Source of the DNA: Anaerolineales bacterium
GTDB lineage: Bacteria > Chloroflexota > Anaerolineae > 4572-78 > J111
Direction of reading: 5' to 3'
Assembly: GCA_015075185.1 (NCBI GenBank)
Contig: JABTUW010000002.1
Location: forward strand, 806,001-870,000
DNA: 64,000 bases
In this document: positions 43,839-52,050 of the stretch, in pieces
Layout: each line of letters begins with the position of its first letter
Position numbering within the stretch: the first letter of the stretch is position 1
Position numbers and translations under genes: made by a program
Notes under the pieces: generated by a model
Told to the model about the DNA's origin: nothing
The model's input: the letters and a program-made list of their open reading frames with translations, nothing else
Databases searched by the model: none

Positions 43839-45271
43839 TGTTCAAAACGTTTTGCCTCGTCCCATAAAGCATCCAGTTCGGCTATTGTCATCTGAGACAA
43901 TACTTTGCCTTGAGCCCCGGCCAAAGCCTCCAATTTTTTAAAGCGGCGGGTAAAGCGGGCGTTGGTAGCGCGCAGGGCACTCTCCGGGTCCACGTTGCGC
44001 CAGCGAGCCAGGTTGACCGCGCTGAACAACAAATCCCCAATCTCGGCCTCAAGCTCGGCTGGATTAGCGGCTTCGGTGATTTCACGGGCCTCTTCAATCA
44101 ATTTGTCCAGCACCCCCTCAATATCAGGCCATTCAAAGCCCACTCGAACCGCTCGCTTGGAAATCGCCAGGGCTTGCGCCAGGGCCGGCAGCGCCGCCGG
44201 GACGCCATCCAGCACCGAGGGAGAGGCTTCATTGTTGCGGGTTGAACGTTCCTCCTGCTTAATGGCCTCCCAATTGGCCGTCACATCCGCCACGCCGTTG
44301 ACAGTGACATTTCCAAAAACGTGGGGGTGGCGCCGCACCAGTTTGCGGTTGATGTGCCCGATGACCTCACCCATTCTAAAATCGCCCACCCCGGTGGCAA
44401 TTTGGGTGTGCAGCACAATTTGCAGGAGCAAATCGCCCAGCTCTTCGGCCAGGGCCGCCGGATCAGCCGCATCGAGCGCCTCCAACACCTCGTAAGTTTC
44501 TTCCAACAGAAACGGGCGCAGGCTTTGGTGAGTTTGTTCACGATCCCAGGGACAGCCCTCCGGCGCGCGGAGATGGGCAATCGTTTCCTGAAAGGCCGGT
44601 AAACTACTATTAGCTGGGTCGGCGGGCAAGAAGAGAACTGTGGTCTCGTCGAACTGGAGCTGTTGATCGAGTTCGGCCAGCGGGCCAGACCAGATTGGCT
44701 CGGCCCCTTGGACGAGCGTGACGCTGAAATCGGGGGCGTAAGCATTTAACAAGACTTGTTTGACTTGAGTCGCCAGCGGCTGGCTGGACAGGCCCGGTAC
44801 CAACGCCGGTTGATCCGGGGCTACCGGCGGATGGTGTCGCCCGACCATTTCGGCAGCGGCGACAACTTGCAGCTTGGGGTAAACATCCAGCTCTAAAGCC
44901 AAAAGGGAAGCCTCCAGCAAACTGAGACCGGGGACAATCGTCACGGGTATGTTTTCTGTAGCCGCCAGATTCCGGATGAGCGGGACAGCAGCGTCTTCAC
45001 GGGGATGGCCGGGCACAGCATAAATAATCCCCTCAGCCCGCTGACCCAAACGGACCACCTGGACAGCAATCTGCTGCGCGCCCTCCGCAGAACGGTTTAT
45101 CTCATCAAAAGCATAAATTTTGGCCGGGATATCGGCCACGCTGGGGTGGTGCGTTGTGCGCACATAAACTTCGGCTGCTTGCTGGAGGATAGTCCCAGCC
45201 AGTCGTGTCCAGTGCTGGCTGTCACCCGGCCCCAGGCCAATTATCGTAATTCCAGAAGGCATATCTTTCAT
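43835..45271 (-). CDS. mazG: MazG nucleotide pyrophosphohydrolase fused to a tetrapyrrole-methylase-like domain (YabN type)
   Basis: The 478-residue fusion starts with a SAM-dependent tetrapyrrole (corrin/porphyrin) methylase-like domain (about 6-220; ITIIGLGPGDSQHWT, YAVPGHPREDA, IVPGLSLLEA) and ends with a MazG domain (about 235-478). In the latter, LRAPEGCPWDREQTHQSLRPFLLEETYEVLEALD holds the E-x-x-E-type metal site, and EEVLGDLL-like LAEELGDLLLQIVLH supplies the second pair. The same segment repeats weakly near the C-terminus (LEAEIGDLLFSAVNLARW). MazG removes non-canonical nucleoside triphosphates. The fusion is well known in Bacillus (YabN) and Chloroflexota. Confidence 0.92.
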   Translation of the reverse strand: MKDMPSGITIIGLGPGDSQHWTRLAGTILQQAAEVYVRTTHHPSVADIPAKIYAFDEINRSAEGAQQIAVQVVRLGQRAEGIIYAVPGHPREDAAVPLIRNLAATENIPVTIVPGLSLLEASLLALELDVYPKLQVVAAAEMVGRHHPPVAPDQPALVPGLSSQPLATQVKQVLLNAYAPDFSVTLVQGAEPIWSGPLAELDQQLQFDETTVLFLPADPANSSLPAFQETIAHLRAPEGCPWDREQTHQSLRPFLLEETYEVLEALDAADPAALAEELGDLLLQIVLHTQIATGVGDFRMGEVIGHINRKLVRRHPHVFGNVTVNGVADVTANWEAIKQEERSTRNNEASPSVLDGVPAALPALAQALAISKRAVRVGFEWPDIEGVLDKLIEEAREITEAANPAELEAEIGDLLFSAVNLARWRNVDPESALRATNARFTRRFKKLEALAGAQGKVLSQMTIAELDALWDEAKRFEQ

Positions 45272-45501
45272 CTACTCCTTACACCCTATTCCATTGCGTG
45301 GCATTATACCTACCCCTCTCTTTTTGGTAAAGCGACGAGCTTGGTAAGGACTTCGCAAATTTTAGGCAATTCTATGAGACAAGTGCCTGCCCTACGTTAC
45401 CATAAATTTGAGAGCACCCACTTGGTAACGCTTTTTGTAACGATTAAGAGACGGTTGCCCGCTAAACTGAAGAAAATTTACCACTGAGGAAAACATTTCC
45501 A

Positions 45502-46479
45502 ATGAAAAAAGTAATCTCTTCTGTTATTAGCCTGCTGGTTTTGATTAGCCTGACATTCTCTTTCAGTCTCAGCACTGTCAACGCCAAGAATATACAGACC
45601 TCCCCTATGTTCCAAACCTCGACTGGCGACAGGTTAAACGCTGACCAGGCCGCAGCTATTGAACTGCCTGCCAACCGAACCTACGAGCCGCTGCCGTTCA
45701 AAGAGGAGCCGTATGTCCACCCTTCGGGCGCGTTCACCTTTGGTGTGCCGGAAAGTTGGGAAGTGTTCAGCGAAGATGAAGTCTCGGCGACGATCACCGA
45801 TGGTGAATCGGTGGTTGGGGCGACCTTCACGGATGTTGGGGAAGTTTATAACGACAAGGAAATGGATGACTTCGTTGAAGCCTTTTTGACCATCTTTTTC
45901 AGCTATGTCAGCGACGATTACAAAATTATGGAGCGCAAGGTTTTGGCGGATGACAGTATCTTCGTGGCGGTCGAGTACAAAGACTCCGAGCGCAAGAATA
46001 ATGCCGAATTCTTCTTTGAGCAGCACGATACCCTGGTCTTTGCTCTCCTCCTGACCAGCCCTCTCTATGAGAAAATATCACCGACCTGGAACAACATTGT
46101 CGAAAGCTATTCGATTGATCCCGAAGCAGCCAAGACCACGGGCGAGCCTGCCGTTACACCGACCCCGCAAGCTCCAGCTGCGCCGACGCCGACACCCGCA
46201 CCCGATAACAGTAACTACGCCCCGGAACCTGGCCGCTCCCAAGTTTTTGTCGGCAACGATTACAACGAGACTCTAACTTTTACGATCAACAACACCGAAA
46301 ACAAAGTGCCGGTCGGGGGCCAGGTGCCGATTGACTTGAACCCCGGCAAATACACTTTCACCGTCAGTATTCCCGGCGGCGCTGTGAACGGTGAAGTCGA
46401 GGTGGGGCCTGATCAATCCTGGGCTGTCTATGTAGATGAACATGGCAGTGTGTATGGCCCCTTCCAGGTTTATCCCTAG
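45502..46479 (+). CDS. Secreted protein with a PsbP/DUF-like domain and a C-terminal beta domain
   Basis: The 325-residue protein carries a Sec signal (about 1-28, ending V-N-A). A central domain (about 66-215) starts LPFKEEPYVHPSGAFTFGVPESWEVFSEDE; its shape (Y-x-H-P-x-x-x-F-x-x-x-x-P-x-x-W) resembles the PsbP-like/DUF1795-type fold. After a Pro-Thr linker with TPTPAP repeats, a beta domain of about 85 residues (YNETLTFTINNTENKVPVGGQVPIDLNPGKYTFTVSIPGG) ends the chain. It has a paralogue at 46623. The ATG is preceded by a modest GAGGA ribosome binding site. Function unknown. Confidence 0.75.
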   Translation: MKKVISSVISLLVLISLTFSFSLSTVNAKNIQTSPMFQTSTGDRLNADQAAAIELPANRTYEPLPFKEEPYVHPSGAFTFGVPESWEVFSEDEVSATITDGESVVGATFTDVGEVYNDKEMDDFVEAFLTIFFSYVSDDYKIMERKVLADDSIFVAVEYKDSERKNNAEFFFEQHDTLVFALLLTSPLYEKISPTWNNIVESYSIDPEAAKTTGEPAVTPTPQAPAAPTPTPAPDNSNYAPEPGRSQVFVGNDYNETLTFTINNTENKVPVGGQVPIDLNPGKYTFTVSIPGGAVNGEVEVGPDQSWAVYVDEHGSVYGPFQVYP

Positions 46480-46510
46480 CCTCAAAAATGAGTGGCAGGG
46501 TGTATAGGTT

Positions 46511-46533
46511 GGGGCGGGGCGCAGACCCGCCCC
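46511..46533 (+). repeat. GC-rich hairpin between the paralogous secreted protein genes
   Basis: An 8-bp all-GC stem (46511-46518 with 46526-46533) lies about 30 bases after the stop of the first gene. No T run follows, so it is at best a weak or factor-dependent terminator. Confidence 0.5.
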
Positions 46534-46551
46534 GCTTAAACCAAGAACTCG

Positions 46552-46580
46552 TTGACTTTTAGATAGCTCGCTTTTATAAT
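46552..46580 (+). promoter_or_regulatory. Strong predicted promoter of the lipoprotein gene at 46623
   Basis: TTGACT (46552-46557) and a perfect TATAAT (46575-46580) are 17 bases apart. The ATG lies about 43 bases further on, so the second paralogue is probably transcribed independently. Confidence 0.75.
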
Positions 46581-46622
46581 GAAGCTGCTTACCGGCTTTA
46601 GTTTATTGGAGAAGATGCCATC

Positions 46623-48035
46623 ATGAAAAAATCAATCTTTTTCGTCTTTACCCTGCTTATTTTGACCGTCCTGGCCTGTTCTTTCAACTTTAGCACGGCC
46701 AAAATCAGTGAGGCCACAATGGCTAAAGACGCCGACGGCGCCCAGCCGACCACCACTTTTGGCCAGGATGAGCCTTTTTATTGTGTGGTTCAATTAGCCA
46801 ACGCTCCCGACGATACCAGGGTCAAAGCAATCTGGACTGCCGTTGACGTCGAAGGAGTAGATCCCAACTTGAATCTCAGTGAGAAGGAAATTACATCTGG
46901 GGACGAGCAGCTTAATTTTAGCTTAGCCAATGATGAGGGTAAGCTCTGGCCCACCGGCAAATACAAGGTAGATCTGTATCTTAACGATAAACTGGATCGC
47001 ACTCTGGATTTTCAGGTTGAAGGAGCTGCTGTTGCGGCTGAACCAACTCCTACCTCGGCCCCAACCGCCGAACCGACGGTAGAACCAACCGCCGAACCTA
47101 CGGCCACGCCCGAACCGACTGCCGAGCCGACGGTTGAGCCTACCGAGGAGGTAACTGCCGAACCCACCGCCGAGGCTACGGTTGAGCCAACCAAAAACGC
47201 GGCCGGCGACCTGCTGCAAATTCCCACCACGGAACCCACTGAAGAGTCAAAGTATCCGCCGCTGCCGTTCAAAGAGGAGCCTTACGTCCATCCCTCCAAG
47301 GCTTTCACCTTTGCGATGCCCGAAAGCTTTAAAGGCATTGCCGGCGACAAAACCAGCGTTTCTTTTGGCGATGACAGCTCGGTGGTGGGCATTGCCTTCC
47401 TGAATGCAGGGGCCAAATTCAGCGACAAAGACATGCAAGAGTTCATTGATGCCTTTACCAGTAGCTTCATGGCTAATTTCTCCGACGATCATAAAATACT
47501 GGAGCAAAAAACAACCTCGGATGGCGGTATCTTCCAGGCCGTCTCTTACACTTCAAACGATGGCGATGGCGATGCCGATTTTATCTTTGAACAGCGGGAT
47601 ACGATCATCTTTGTTATTTATTTTGTGACAACAGCCTATGACGAGATGGAAGCGACCTGGCATAAAATTATTGAGAGCTACTCAGTTGACCCCAAAGCGG
47701 CGCTGGTTGTTGTACCCAATGCCGGCGATGGCGTTCCTTCCGCCGAGCCAACCCCTGCACCCAAGCCAACCCAGCCGCCCGCACCGGCCGGTCCCTCTAT
47801 CCCCGGCGGTAAGGGGATGCTGACCTACACCAACAGAACCGACGTGGATTTTGTGATTGACGTTATCGGGCCGACCAATACTTCGCAAGTGGTGCCGCCC
47901 GGCCAAACCAGGGAGTTTATCCTTGATCCTGGCCACTATACCATCAATGCTCACTCGGCCGGGGGCAAATATTACGTGCCCTCCTATGAATTCGACATCG
48001 CCGCTGGTCAATTGCTGCGCGATGGAGTACAATAG
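46623..48035 (+). CDS. Lipoprotein paralogue with PTAEPT-rich linker
   Basis: This 470-residue protein has a lipoprotein signal with VLAC (Cys19). Residues about 30-135 form an extra beta domain absent from the 45502 protein. A Pro-Thr-Ala-Glu repeat linker (about 140-215) joins it to the shared domain (about 218-365; LPFKEEPYVHPSKAFTFAMPESF) and, after a second Pro-rich linker, to a C-terminal beta domain (about 395-470). The stretch of nine residues LPFKEEPYV is identical in the two paralogues. It should be anchored to the outer face of the membrane and may be a sensor or surface stalk. Function unknown. Confidence 0.75.
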   Translation: MKKSIFFVFTLLILTVLACSFNFSTAKISEATMAKDADGAQPTTTFGQDEPFYCVVQLANAPDDTRVKAIWTAVDVEGVDPNLNLSEKEITSGDEQLNFSLANDEGKLWPTGKYKVDLYLNDKLDRTLDFQVEGAAVAAEPTPTSAPTAEPTVEPTAEPTATPEPTAEPTVEPTEEVTAEPTAEATVEPTKNAAGDLLQIPTTEPTEESKYPPLPFKEEPYVHPSKAFTFAMPESFKGIAGDKTSVSFGDDSSVVGIAFLNAGAKFSDKDMQEFIDAFTSSFMANFSDDHKILEQKTTSDGGIFQAVSYTSNDGDGDADFIFEQRDTIIFVIYFVTTAYDEMEATWHKIIESYSVDPKAALVVVPNAGDGVPSAEPTPAPKPTQPPAPAGPSIPGGKGMLTYTNRTDVDFVIDVIGPTNTSQVVPPGQTREFILDPGHYTINAHSAGGKYYVPSYEFDIAAGQLLRDGVQ

Positions 48036-48037
48036 CC

Positions 48038-48098
48038 CTTCGATAAGTCAAATCATCCTGACGCGCAGCGGGCGTTAGCCCGTATCGAAGGATGATTT
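48038..48098 (+). repeat. Overlapping inverted repeats in the 3' region of the lipoprotein gene
   Basis: Two interleaved stems are possible: CTTCGATA (48038-48045) with TATCGAAG (48083-48090), and AAATCATCCT (48050-48059) with AGGATGATTT (48089-48098). Their 3' arms share two bases, so both cannot form in full together. A small CGGGC/GCCCG hairpin lies inside. Confidence 0.7.
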
Positions 48099-48128
48099 CC
48101 GGGTAATTTCAAATTTATGTTGGATGGT

Positions 48129-48160
48129 AAAGGGGCGACTCCACTGGAGTCGCCTTTCCT
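48129..48160 (+). terminator. Rho-independent terminator upstream of the inositol-phosphatase-like gene
   Basis: A 10-bp stem (48134-48143 with 48145-48154, so the innermost pairs must open) flanked by AAAGG and TTTCCTT. It ends transcription from the lipoprotein gene and lies upstream of the preferred start at 48195. Confidence 0.75.
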
Positions 48161-48194
48161 TGTGTCTAATAAACTAACAAAAAGAGGAATGAAG

Positions 48195-49019
48195 ATGGTT
48201 CAATCAGATTTACTATTATCCCACCTGGAAGCTCTTTATCGTGCTGTCGTTGAGGCCGTTACCAAGGGCAATGCCGCCGAGTGGGGCGCCCTCGGCCAAA
48301 ATGCCAAAGGCGATCAGGTGAAGTGGTTTGACCTGGCCGCAGACCGGGCTGTTTGTACCTACCTGGAACATCATTTTCCCTGTCCGGTTGAATTGCTCTC
48401 GGAAGAGGGCGAGCCGCGCCAGTTTGGCCAAGGCAAACCGGAGTGGACTATGATCCTTGACCCGGTAGACGGCTCCGAGAATTTCTCACGAGGCCTGACC
48501 CCCGCCGGCATGGCTATTGCTCTCATTCCGGCGAGTCAGCCGGTAACTGTGGAGACAGTGGAACTGGCCCTGGTCGGCGACCTGTATCACCGGCACGTTT
48601 GGCAGGCGGTCCGGGGCAGGGGAGCCTGGCAGGATGGCCAACCGCTGCAACCCAGCCGGGTGACGCGGCTGGAGCAGGCTATCATCAATTGTGATATCAG
48701 CGGCGCTGTTATTCAACCTGCCCTGGCCGAGGTGTTGGCCGAGGCGCGCAGCATTCGCTCATTGGGGGCGGCGACCCTGGTTCTGGTTCATGTGGCGGAT
48801 GGCTCACTGGAAGCCCATATAGACGTGCGCGACCAGCTCACCCCGGAGAATTATCTGGCTCCCGGACTCATCATTCACGAGGCCGGCGGCTTGATGACAG
48901 ATCCGAACGGGACAGCTTTGCCGCCAATCCAGTCGCTAACCGAAAGTTACTCCGTTATCGCTGCAGCTAACCCAGAATTACATGCCGTGTTACGGCAGCG
49001 CCTCTCGACTGCCTCCTGA
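48195..49019 (+). CDS. Inositol monophosphatase family protein
   Basis: This 274-residue member of the IMPase/FBPase superfamily has the three metal-site blocks: ELLSEEGEP (Glu), TMILDPVDGSENFSRG (the D-P-x-D-G-S motif) and GLIIHEAGGLMTDPNG near the C-terminus, where the usual W-D is replaced. It should dephosphorylate a small sugar phosphate, inositol phosphate or PAP-like substrate. The weak C-terminal aspartate motif makes the exact activity uncertain. The frame is open back to 48117, but that part overlaps the terminator at 48129-48160; AGAGGA at 48183-48188 stands six bases before the ATG at 48195, which I prefer over 48189. Confidence 0.85.
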   Translation: MVQSDLLLSHLEALYRAVVEAVTKGNAAEWGALGQNAKGDQVKWFDLAADRAVCTYLEHHFPCPVELLSEEGEPRQFGQGKPEWTMILDPVDGSENFSRGLTPAGMAIALIPASQPVTVETVELALVGDLYHRHVWQAVRGRGAWQDGQPLQPSRVTRLEQAIINCDISGAVIQPALAEVLAEARSIRSLGAATLVLVHVADGSLEAHIDVRDQLTPENYLAPGLIIHEAGGLMTDPNGTALPPIQSLTESYSVIAAANPELHAVLRQRLSTAS

Positions 49020-49029
49020 GGGATTTCAG

Positions 49030-49058
49030 CTCGTTCCCAAACTTAGTATGGGAACGAG
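49030..49058. repeat. Dispersed palindrome, copy 1
   Basis: A 10-bp inverted repeat, CTCGTTCCCA and TGGGAACGAG, around a short centre. Essentially the same palindrome occurs at 54151-54179, with a half copy at 54124. It lies just after the inositol-phosphatase-like gene and resembles bacterial REP-like elements. Confidence 0.8.
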
Positions 49059-49087
49059 TTAGCCAGTCTGAACGATTTCCTTTTTAT

Positions 49088-49116
49088 TTGCCAGCTCTTG
49101 GAGGGGATGGTATAAT
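49088..49116 (+). promoter_or_regulatory. Predicted promoter of the S1-domain gene
   Basis: TTGCCA (49088-49093) and TATAAT (49111-49116) are 17 bases apart, about 85 bases before the start codon. Confidence 0.65.
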
Positions 49117-49200
49117 CGAGACTCGTTAAAATTTGTACAAACTGCGCTCCGGAAAATTTGCCACACTTGTTGAGTTTTTCATTGAGTGCAGTCAGGAGAA

Positions 49201-50103
49201 ATGATGATGAACGACCAAGAATTAACTGTAGTGGACCCAGTCTCAACCGACGACTCTGCCGCGCCGGTTGAAGCTGACTCCGCTCCGGTCGAAAATACCC
49301 CTTTGGGGGAAGCGCCCGCTGCCTCAGCCGAGGCAACTGAAACTGCGCCAGCCGGCGAAGAGCTTTCAATTCACACTTTGCAAATCGGTCAACGGCTGAC
49401 CGGTAAGGTAAAAAATATTGCGGAATTCGGGGCTTTTGTGGATATTGGCATTGCTCAAGACGGGTTGGTGCATATTTCTGAATTAGCCAAGCAAAAGGTC
49501 GAAAAAGTAACCGATGTGGTCAGCCAAGGGCAAGAGGTCGAAGTTTGGGTTAAAAAGGTTGATACCAAACGGGGCCGGATTAGCCTGACAATGATTAAAC
49601 CCATCGCCATGAAACTGCGGGATATTGCCGAGGACGCCGAGTTGGAAGGGACCGTTACCCGCCTGGAACCTTATGGCGCCTTTGTAGATATTGGCACTGA
49701 TCGTGATGGGCTGGTGCATATCTCGCAAATTACCTATGACTATATCAAGCACCCGGAAGATGTTTTGACTGTCGGCCAAAAGGTCAACGTCAAAGTTTTG
49801 AAAGTGAACCGCAAGAAACGCCAGGTGGATTTATCCATCAAAGCTCTCTTGCCGCCGCCTCCCCCACCCGAAGAAGTGAAGAGAGTTGAAGAAGCGAAGG
49901 CCCTGCCTCGCCATCAAGAAGCGGCGCAGCAAGAGGAGGCTTTTGAAGATGAGCCAGTGCCGACCGCGATGGCCGTAGCCTATGCGGCTTTACACGGAGA
50001 ACTGCCCTTTGGGAAGTCGGGCAAAGGTGCTCCAAAGCAAAAGAGCAGGCGCCGCAAAGAAATGGACGACATTGTGGCTCGCACCCTGGCTAACCGTAGC
50101 TAG
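49201..50103 (+). CDS. RNA-binding protein with two S1 domains
   Basis: The protein of about 300 residues has an acidic, Ala/Pro/Glu-rich N-terminus (1-55), two S1 domains (about 60-132, IGQRLTGKVKNIAEFGAFVDIGIAQDGLVHISEL; and about 145-218, ELEGTVTRLEPYGAFVDIGTDRDGLVHISQI), then a Pro stretch and a basic C-terminus. The G-A-F-V-D-I-G and G-L-V-H-I-S signatures are intact in both. It resembles short S1-like ribosomal-protein-associated or RNA-decay factors of Chloroflexota and probably binds mRNA. AGGAG (49194-49198) precedes three consecutive ATG codons (49201, 49204, 49207), so the exact start is uncertain. It is monocistronic. Confidence 0.88.
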   Translation: MMMNDQELTVVDPVSTDDSAAPVEADSAPVENTPLGEAPAASAEATETAPAGEELSIHTLQIGQRLTGKVKNIAEFGAFVDIGIAQDGLVHISELAKQKVEKVTDVVSQGQEVEVWVKKVDTKRGRISLTMIKPIAMKLRDIAEDAELEGTVTRLEPYGAFVDIGTDRDGLVHISQITYDYIKHPEDVLTVGQKVNVKVLKVNRKKRQVDLSIKALLPPPPPPEEVKRVEEAKALPRHQEAAQQEEAFEDEPVPTAMAVAYAALHGELPFGKSGKGAPKQKSRRRKEMDDIVARTLANRS

Positions 50104-50120
50104 TTGAATTTGTGTTACTA

Positions 50121-50148
50121 AAAAGCCGACCCCCGCGAGTCGGCTTTT
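50121..50148 (+). terminator. Rho-independent terminator of the S1-domain gene
   Basis: A 10-bp stem AAAAGCCGAC (50121-50130) with GTCGGCTTTT (50139-50148), eight-base loop and T run, 18 bases after the stop. Confidence 0.92.
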
Positions 50149-50201
50149 TGATTCCAGGATTATTCATCTAAATCTCCTGAATTTTTTCAGAACTCAAGAT
50201 A

Positions 50202-50210
50202 TGCTATAAT
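50202..50210 (+). promoter_or_regulatory. Extended -10 element of the carboxylase operon
   Basis: TGC followed by a perfect TATAAT (50205-50210) lies about 175 bases upstream of the carboxyltransferase gene. There is no good -35 hexamer, as is common for extended -10 promoters. A fairly long untranslated leader would result; no known riboswitch was recognised in it. Confidence 0.5.
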
Positions 50211-50385
50211 CCGCCTCGATTTATTGGAAATTTTGGAACTTTAATGCCTCCTGTGTGACCAAACCGAGACTGGAGGGTTAAATCAGGGAGTAACTAATTA
50301 TTCAGGGAGACTGGCCGGTTGGAGGAGGGGTAAAGCCGTAACCAACCCTTCAAACCGTCAGCCTTCCTATACCGTGGAGGAGTGC

Positions 50386-51939
50386 ATGACACTTGACCCC
50401 AAAGTAAAGCGTTTGCGTGACTTAAAAGCAAAGTCCAAGCAGGGCGGTGGTCTGGCGCGGCTGAAAGCTCAACGGGATAAAGGCAAGTTGACCGCCCGCG
50501 AGCGCATCGAAATCTTACTCGACGATGGCTCGTTCCGCGAAATTGACGCGTTTGTGACCCAACAGGGCAGCACGGGCGCGGGCTTTGATGACACAAAAAC
50601 GCTGGGCGACGGCGTAGTGACGGGGTATGGCACGATTGATCAGCGCTTGGTTTACGTTTTCTCGCAGGATTTTACTATATATGGCGGCAGTCTAGGCCGT
50701 GCCCACGCCAATAAAATTATCAAACTGCAAGACCTGGCCCTAAAAAATGGCGCACCCATCATCGGCTTGAACGACTCCGGCGGGGCGCGGATTCAAGAAG
50801 GCGTGGTCAGCCTGGGCGGCTACGCCGATATCTTCTTACGCAATACGCTTAGCAGTGGCGTCATCCCCCAAATTTCGTGCATTCTCGGCCCCAGCGCCGG
50901 CGGCGCGGTTTACTCCCCGGCCATCACCGACTTTATTGTGATGGTCAAGGGCACCAGTTATATGTTTGTCACCGGGCCGGATGTGGTCAAATCGGTGACC
51001 CATGAAGAAGTAACGTTTGATGAGTTGGGCGGTGCAATGACCCACAATGAAATCAGTGGGGTGGCCCACTTTGCCGCCGAAAATGAGGAGCACGCCCTCT
51101 TCACTGTTCGCAACTTGCTCAATTATTTGCCGCGTAACAATATGGAAGACCCGCCGGCTATTGCCTGTCAGGATGATCCCCTGCGCACGGAAAATCTGCT
51201 GAACACAATTATTCCTGATAATGCCAATAAGCCCTACGACATGCACGAAGTAATTACTGCCATCGTGGATGATGGCAAATTTTTGGAAGTGCAGGAGCAT
51301 TACGCCCGTAACGTGATTGTCGGTTTTGCCCGGCTCAATGGGCGCAGCGTGGGGATTGTGGCTAACCAACCGGCGGTGCTGGCCGGCGTGCTGGACATCA
51401 ACGCCTCGACCAAAGCGGCCCGTTTTGTCCGCTTCTGTGATTGTTTCAACATTCCCCTGATTACTTTGGAAGATGTGCCGGGCTTTCTGCCGGGCTTAGC
51501 CCAAGAACAGGGCGGGATCATTCGCCATGGGGCCAAGCTGCTCTACGCTTTTGCCGAAGCTACGGTGCCCAAAATTACCGTGATTACCCGCAAAGCCTAT
51601 GGCGGCGCTTACGATGTGATGAGCAGTAAGCATCTGCGGGGCGACATCAACCTGGCCTGGCCCACGGCTGAAATCGCGGTCATGGGGCCGGAAGGGGCAA
51701 TCAATATCCTCTATCGCAAAGAATTGGCCGAAGCCGCAGACCCCGAGAACCTGCGGACACAATTGGTGCAGGAGTATCGCGATACGTTTGCCAACCCCTA
51801 TGTTGCCGCCAGTTGGGGCTACCTTGACGATGTGATTGAACCGGGCCAGACCCGTCCTTACCTGATTAATGCTTTGGAGATGCTGCAAAACAAACGGGAT
51901 GAGAATCCACCTAAAAAACATGGTAATATTCCGCTATGA
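50386..51939 (+). CDS. Acyl-CoA carboxylase, carboxyltransferase (beta) subunit
   Basis: The protein of 517 residues belongs to the propionyl-/methylcrotonyl-/acetyl-CoA carboxyltransferase family (PccB/AccD5-like). It has the N-terminal [17 protein letters not shown] motif, the first oxyanion-hole region with [19 protein letters not shown] and [14 protein letters not shown], and the second with [13 protein letters not shown] and [16 protein letters not shown]. It transfers the carboxyl group from carboxybiotin to acyl-CoA in the cytoplasm. The two next genes supply the biotin carboxylase and the biotin carrier, so all parts of one enzyme are here. GGAGG at 50376-50380 with five-base spacing fixes the start at ATG 50386, rather than the GTG at 50374. 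Confidence 0.95.
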   Translation: MTLDPKVKRLRDLKAKSKQGGGLARLKAQRDKGKLTARERIEILLDDGSFREIDAFVTQQGSTGAGFDDTKTLGDGVVTGYGTIDQRLVYVFSQDFTIYGGSLGRAHANKIIKLQDLALKNGAPIIGLNDSGGARIQEGVVSLGGYADIFLRNTLSSGVIPQISCILGPSAGGAVYSPAITDFIVMVKGTSYMFVTGPDVVKSVTHEEVTFDELGGAMTHNEISGVAHFAAENEEHALFTVRNLLNYLPRNNMEDPPAIACQDDPLRTENLLNTIIPDNANKPYDMHEVITAIVDDGKFLEVQEHYARNVIVGFARLNGRSVGIVANQPAVLAGVLDINASTKAARFVRFCDCFNIPLITLEDVPGFLPGLAQEQGGIIRHGAKLLYAFAEATVPKITVITRKAYGGAYDVMSSKHLRGDINLAWPTAEIAVMGPEGAINILYRKELAEAADPENLRTQLVQEYRDTFANPYVAASWGYLDDVIEPGQTRPYLINALEMLQNKRDENPPKKHGNIPL

Positions 51940-51944
51940 CAGGT

Positions 51945-52026
51945 AGCAGGGTAGCAGAGTAACAAGATAGCAGAGCAACAGAGCAGCAGTTTAATTTTTG
52001 TGACACCCCTGTTCCTGCTCTGTTAC
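51945..52026. repeat. Simple-repeat region with inverted copies between carboxylase genes
   Basis: The gap is filled with variants of a GTAGCAGAGTAACAG-like unit, and an inverted copy (CTGCTCTGTTAC, 52014-52025) follows, so a hairpin is possible. The repeat unit is degenerate, with no coding capacity. Confidence 0.7.
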
Positions 52027-52050
52027 CATGGCTACCGGTGAGGATAGATT

